From contig OY720097.1 of assembly GCA_963082875.1 (NCBI GenBank), forward strand, positions 10,300,501 to 10,364,500: DNA of 64,000 bases. Reading direction: 5' to 3'. Position numbers and translations under genes: made by a program. Below, one piece after another: positions 61,500 through 64,000 of the stretch. A model generated the notes under the pieces. The model saw only the letters and a program-made list of their open reading frames with translations, searched no databases and was not told the DNA's origin. This DNA comes from Corella eumyota (lineage: Eukaryota > Chordata > Ascidiacea > Phlebobranchia > Corellidae). Positions within the stretch are counted from its first letter, which is position 1; each line of letters opens with the position of its first letter.

Positions 61500-61622
61500 C
61501 CACCCGCGATTGTGGACTAAAAGTCTCCTTGGTAACCTTTGACTGCAATCTTACCTTTGACAGGATTCGAACTCCAAGGCCCACCAAATCGCAGTCTTTC
61601 GACTAACGGCGTCATCTAGCGC
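61500..61622 (-). repeat. tRNA-derived SINE-like element, another family
   Basis: On the - strand TGCGCTAGATGACGCCGTTA begins a tRNA-like head and GGAGTTCGAATCCTG is a perfect pol III B box. The sequence then continues into a non-tRNA body. The head lacks a proper acceptor stem, so a functional tRNA is unlikely. Confidence 0.5.
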
Positions 61623-63758
61623 AAGGAATTGTTGACTTTTACTAATTTAATATTTAAATCTAATTTATTTAAAAAAATAATACTTAATAGAGGAATGCCA
61701 ACAGCTGGAATCGATTCCACAAGATTCAATGGCAAACACCTTTTTCACAAGATTCAATGGCAAAAACTAGTACGCCACCATGACAGCATCAAACAACAGA
61801 TTTTTTATATATAAAGTAATAAATGTTAGTTTTTAATTCAAGATTTTATTGATAATCTTATCAGTTATAACAATGATTTTATTTGAATAGAATTTAAAAT
61901 TGAATTTAAATTACTTACTCAGTGTAGAATATTTACAGAGAACAGTTAATATAATAAATTAAAAACTGAAGAATTACACAAAGTACAGACAAGCCAAGGT
62001 GCCAAGACTAAAAAGATACGAATATAAAAAATGTGCCCTTTAACGTATTGCCTAAAACTAAGATAAGGCACAGAAAAAAGTTTGTATTTGTTACAATAAT
62101 ATTAAAAAAAAAAATGACAAAAAAAAATTTGAAATTTATATAGAACTCAAATCAAATAAAGGTAAACACACAATCCCTTCAATTTTTTTCTTTTTAGAAT
62201 TTACGGACTTGTTTCTCGTAATTTACGTCATAAAAACCATGTTTTGTCACGAAATCTTGCAATAAATAATAATAACTTTATAAAAATAATAATAAAAATA
62301 TCACTTTTTGGTTTTAAGTGTTTTTAACAGTTTCCTATTTGGCAAATTTTAACTGTTATGTTACTGCGTTTGTTATGGCCATGTAAATTTAAAATCTGAA
62401 GATTTTTTTTTTAATATTTCGTGTAAGAGGGTACGCTTATGACGTCACGGCAAATTGTCGTCGTAATTTGTCAAAACAAAAATTTGCTTAACGTTATTTA
62501 TTTTTATTATTTAAAAAATTTTTTTGTTTAGTAGTTAGTTAAATGCTTATCCAAAAAATACTAAATTTTAATTTTTAAGGTTTAACGATATATGTAAGAA
62601 GTATTAGTTAAGTTTTGGGGCATTATATGTAAATTACTTTTACGTTGAATTATTCGTGTAAACTATTGTTTATATTAGAATGCTAAACATTTACTTTTTT
62701 GTTAATTTGTATACCGTTATATATTTCGTTGTTCCTTATTATCAGATCGTGCCTATTCTATATTGTAGTGTCGTTGCCAGAGTAGAACTAAAGTGTTGGT
62801 AGTAAATATATATTTCTTAACATAACTACGAAGTATGCCAATGTAACAATTTATCTTTTTGTTAAAATTTTTTGTTAAAATTTAACTTTTAAGTTAATTT
62901 TAAAAATCGTTATCGTACCTGTTAACTATCGTTAAAATGTGCTTCCGTTAAATTAAGCCCGTTAATTTAATTTTTTACAAGTAAATCCATGGTAATATAG
63001 GGATATATATGTTTAATATCGGCGTTTCTCGGGTTTAAACCTTGCAATTTTTAAACGATGTAAGTAATTCTTATCCGGCCACTTTTTTGGGGGCATTAGG
63101 CCTATGCCAGTTTTAAAAACTTCTTTTAAAACTTACTTTCGTTTAGTTAAAACATCGATTTAGATAAAAACTATCCTTTTTTATAAAACAGGTCATTTCT
63201 TTGTTTGTTTTAATTAAATTTTAAGGTTAACGGTTAACGATAACTTCCGATACATTTCGTTTAATTTAACGAAAAAACGTTAGCGAAGTTACTGTATTGA
63301 GTAACGAATAACCATTTAACGAAATTGCTTTTTTAATTAACTGTGCCCACCCATGTCAAATTACATTACGTTTTTTTTACCTTGTAATTGTGACGTAGTG
63401 GGCTAATAAACATTTTAAAATTAAATTTAGTTCGTATATTTAATTTATACAACCGACATAGTGTAGATCTTACTTTGTAGGGCGCTGGATTAGATACTAC
63501 CTGTTGTTTTTGAGCAAATTGCCATAAACTATACATACTGCTGGCGATCCAAAAACAATTGGCTGGGTAATAATTATAAGGCAATATGATTAAAGATATT
63601 TAAAACTGCCAACCACAATTAGAGGCTGTGTCGGGATAGAAAATAATATCAAATGTTTATGCTGTAAAGGCCAAATGTTATTTTCAATAGTTTTGCATAA
63701 CAACTTACTTTAAATTCAATGTAAAGTTAGGAAATAAAAAGGTATTTTGCAAGTGAAA

Positions 63759-63764
63759 TTTATT
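63759..63764 (-). other. Poly(A) signal for the - strand gene entering at the window edge
   Basis: AATAAA on the - strand lies about 120 bp past the TAG at 63884-63886. This supports a 3' end of a - strand gene here, separate from the GBP-type gene. Confidence 0.3.
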
Positions 63765-63883
63765 TTGCCAAGTATTCAAAATCTTTTTAAAATAACAGCA
63801 ACTGCAATTAAGATTAATTTAAAGAAAATAGAAACCCTAAAATGTCATAATCACAAACCTATATTTAACATTTTTATATACAA

Positions 63884-64000
63884 CTATTTTTTAGATGATG
63901 GCAAAAGTTTAAAATCCACAACGTTATCTGTTTTATCATGTAGTTCACCACCATCAAATTTTACTAATTTATCATTGTCTTCAATTAAATTATAATGTTT
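63884..64000 (-). CDS. C-terminal coding piece of a - strand gene entering from beyond the window (partial)
   Basis: From the window edge the - strand is open for 38 codons, NLIEDNDKLVKFDGG then ELHDKTDN and LLPSSKK, to TAG at 63884-63886. The composition is protein-like and an AATAAA follows. The start loosely resembles the N-terminal LIEN...L...EAL of GBPs. If so, it would be the first exon of the GBP-type gene using a donor inside it (G|GTGAAC). The simpler reading is the end of another gene. Unresolved. Confidence 0.3.
   Translation of the reverse strand, partial: KHYNLIEDNDKLVKFDGGELHDKTDNVVDFKLLPSSKK

Larger units (their letters stand above)
60703..63883. other. Intron or intergenic DNA with tRNA-like repeat pieces
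   Basis: If the GBP-type gene extends upstream this is intron; no GTPase-domain exon was recognised on the - strand. It holds two tRNA-like segments (61150-61222 on +, 61500-61622 on -) and a TGACGTCA palindrome at 62440-62447. A - strand frame at 63366-63584 contains an acceptor-like CCCAG and a GTAAGA donor, but its product is not recognisable. Confidence 0.35.

Noticed and set aside
61500-61622. Possible tRNA gene on the - strand (perfect B box)
   Set aside because: The acceptor and anticodon stems do not close and the sequence continues into a SINE-like body, so it was listed as a repeat instead.
63480-63590. - strand segment with a CCCAG acceptor and GTAAGA donor read as a possible GBP exon
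   Set aside because: The translated piece (NCFWIASSMYSLW...) does not match the GBP G domain and cannot be linked in phase to neighbours.
1-64000. CRISPR arrays, operons with ribosome-binding sites, rRNA genes
   Set aside because: Spliced eukaryotic genes throughout; no regularly spaced repeat arrays and no rRNA-like sequence were seen.

Overview
The window is AT-rich DNA from an animal nuclear genome. Coding sequence is split into many small exons with GT..AG introns, and the proteins are metazoan: a myosin phosphatase targeting subunit (MYPT/PPP1R12), a WASH-complex FAM21/WASHC2 subunit, a PRSS23-like secreted serine protease, and a protein with the helical domain of guanylate-binding proteins (GBP). 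Compact genes, tRNA-derived SINEs and 3' splice-site-like sequences directly in front of two start codons suggest a tunicate (ascidian). That taxon is an inference; 'invertebrate deuterostome' is the safer statement.

Layout. Positions 118-193 hold the last coding exon of an upstream + strand gene; it ends in a CAAX prenylation box. From 3.6 to 19.7 kb lies a complete MYPT gene on +. The constitutive exons sum to 2,916 nt in frame (971 aa), and three alternative exon blocks could change the tail. From 26.4 to 36.0 kb lies a complete 26-exon FAM21 gene on + (4,035 nt, 1,344 aa). From 36 to 48.6 kb I find no convincing gene, only one exon-like start at 45.8 kb. From 48.6 to 52.6 kb is the two-exon PRSS23-like protease on + (416 aa). 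From 54.8 to 60.7 kb, on the - strand, are eight exons of a GBP-type helical domain. Its middle is disturbed by a large inverted duplication that places a second, reversed copy of two exons on the + strand. At 63.88-64.0 kb a - strand terminal exon enters from beyond the window.

Mobile DNA. There are three good copies of a tRNA-derived SINE and one worn one, a 1.6 kb terminal-inverted-repeat element in a MYPT intron carrying seven copies of a 14-bp motif, an 828-bp hAT-like inverted-repeat element at 23.1 kb, a 0.36 kb foldback element in a GBP intron, and a worn protein-coding remnant at 24.1-24.8 kb.

The genes do not form one pathway. MYPT scaffolds protein phosphatase 1 on myosin. FAM21 links WASH-driven actin assembly to retromer on endosomes. 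The protease is secreted, and the GBP-type protein belongs to a cell-autonomous immunity family. The strongest leads are the MYPT alternative tails (a duplicated leucine-zipper exon and a read-through exon ending in a hydrophobic Cys/Trp tail), the seven-motif transposon, and the inverted GBP exon duplication.
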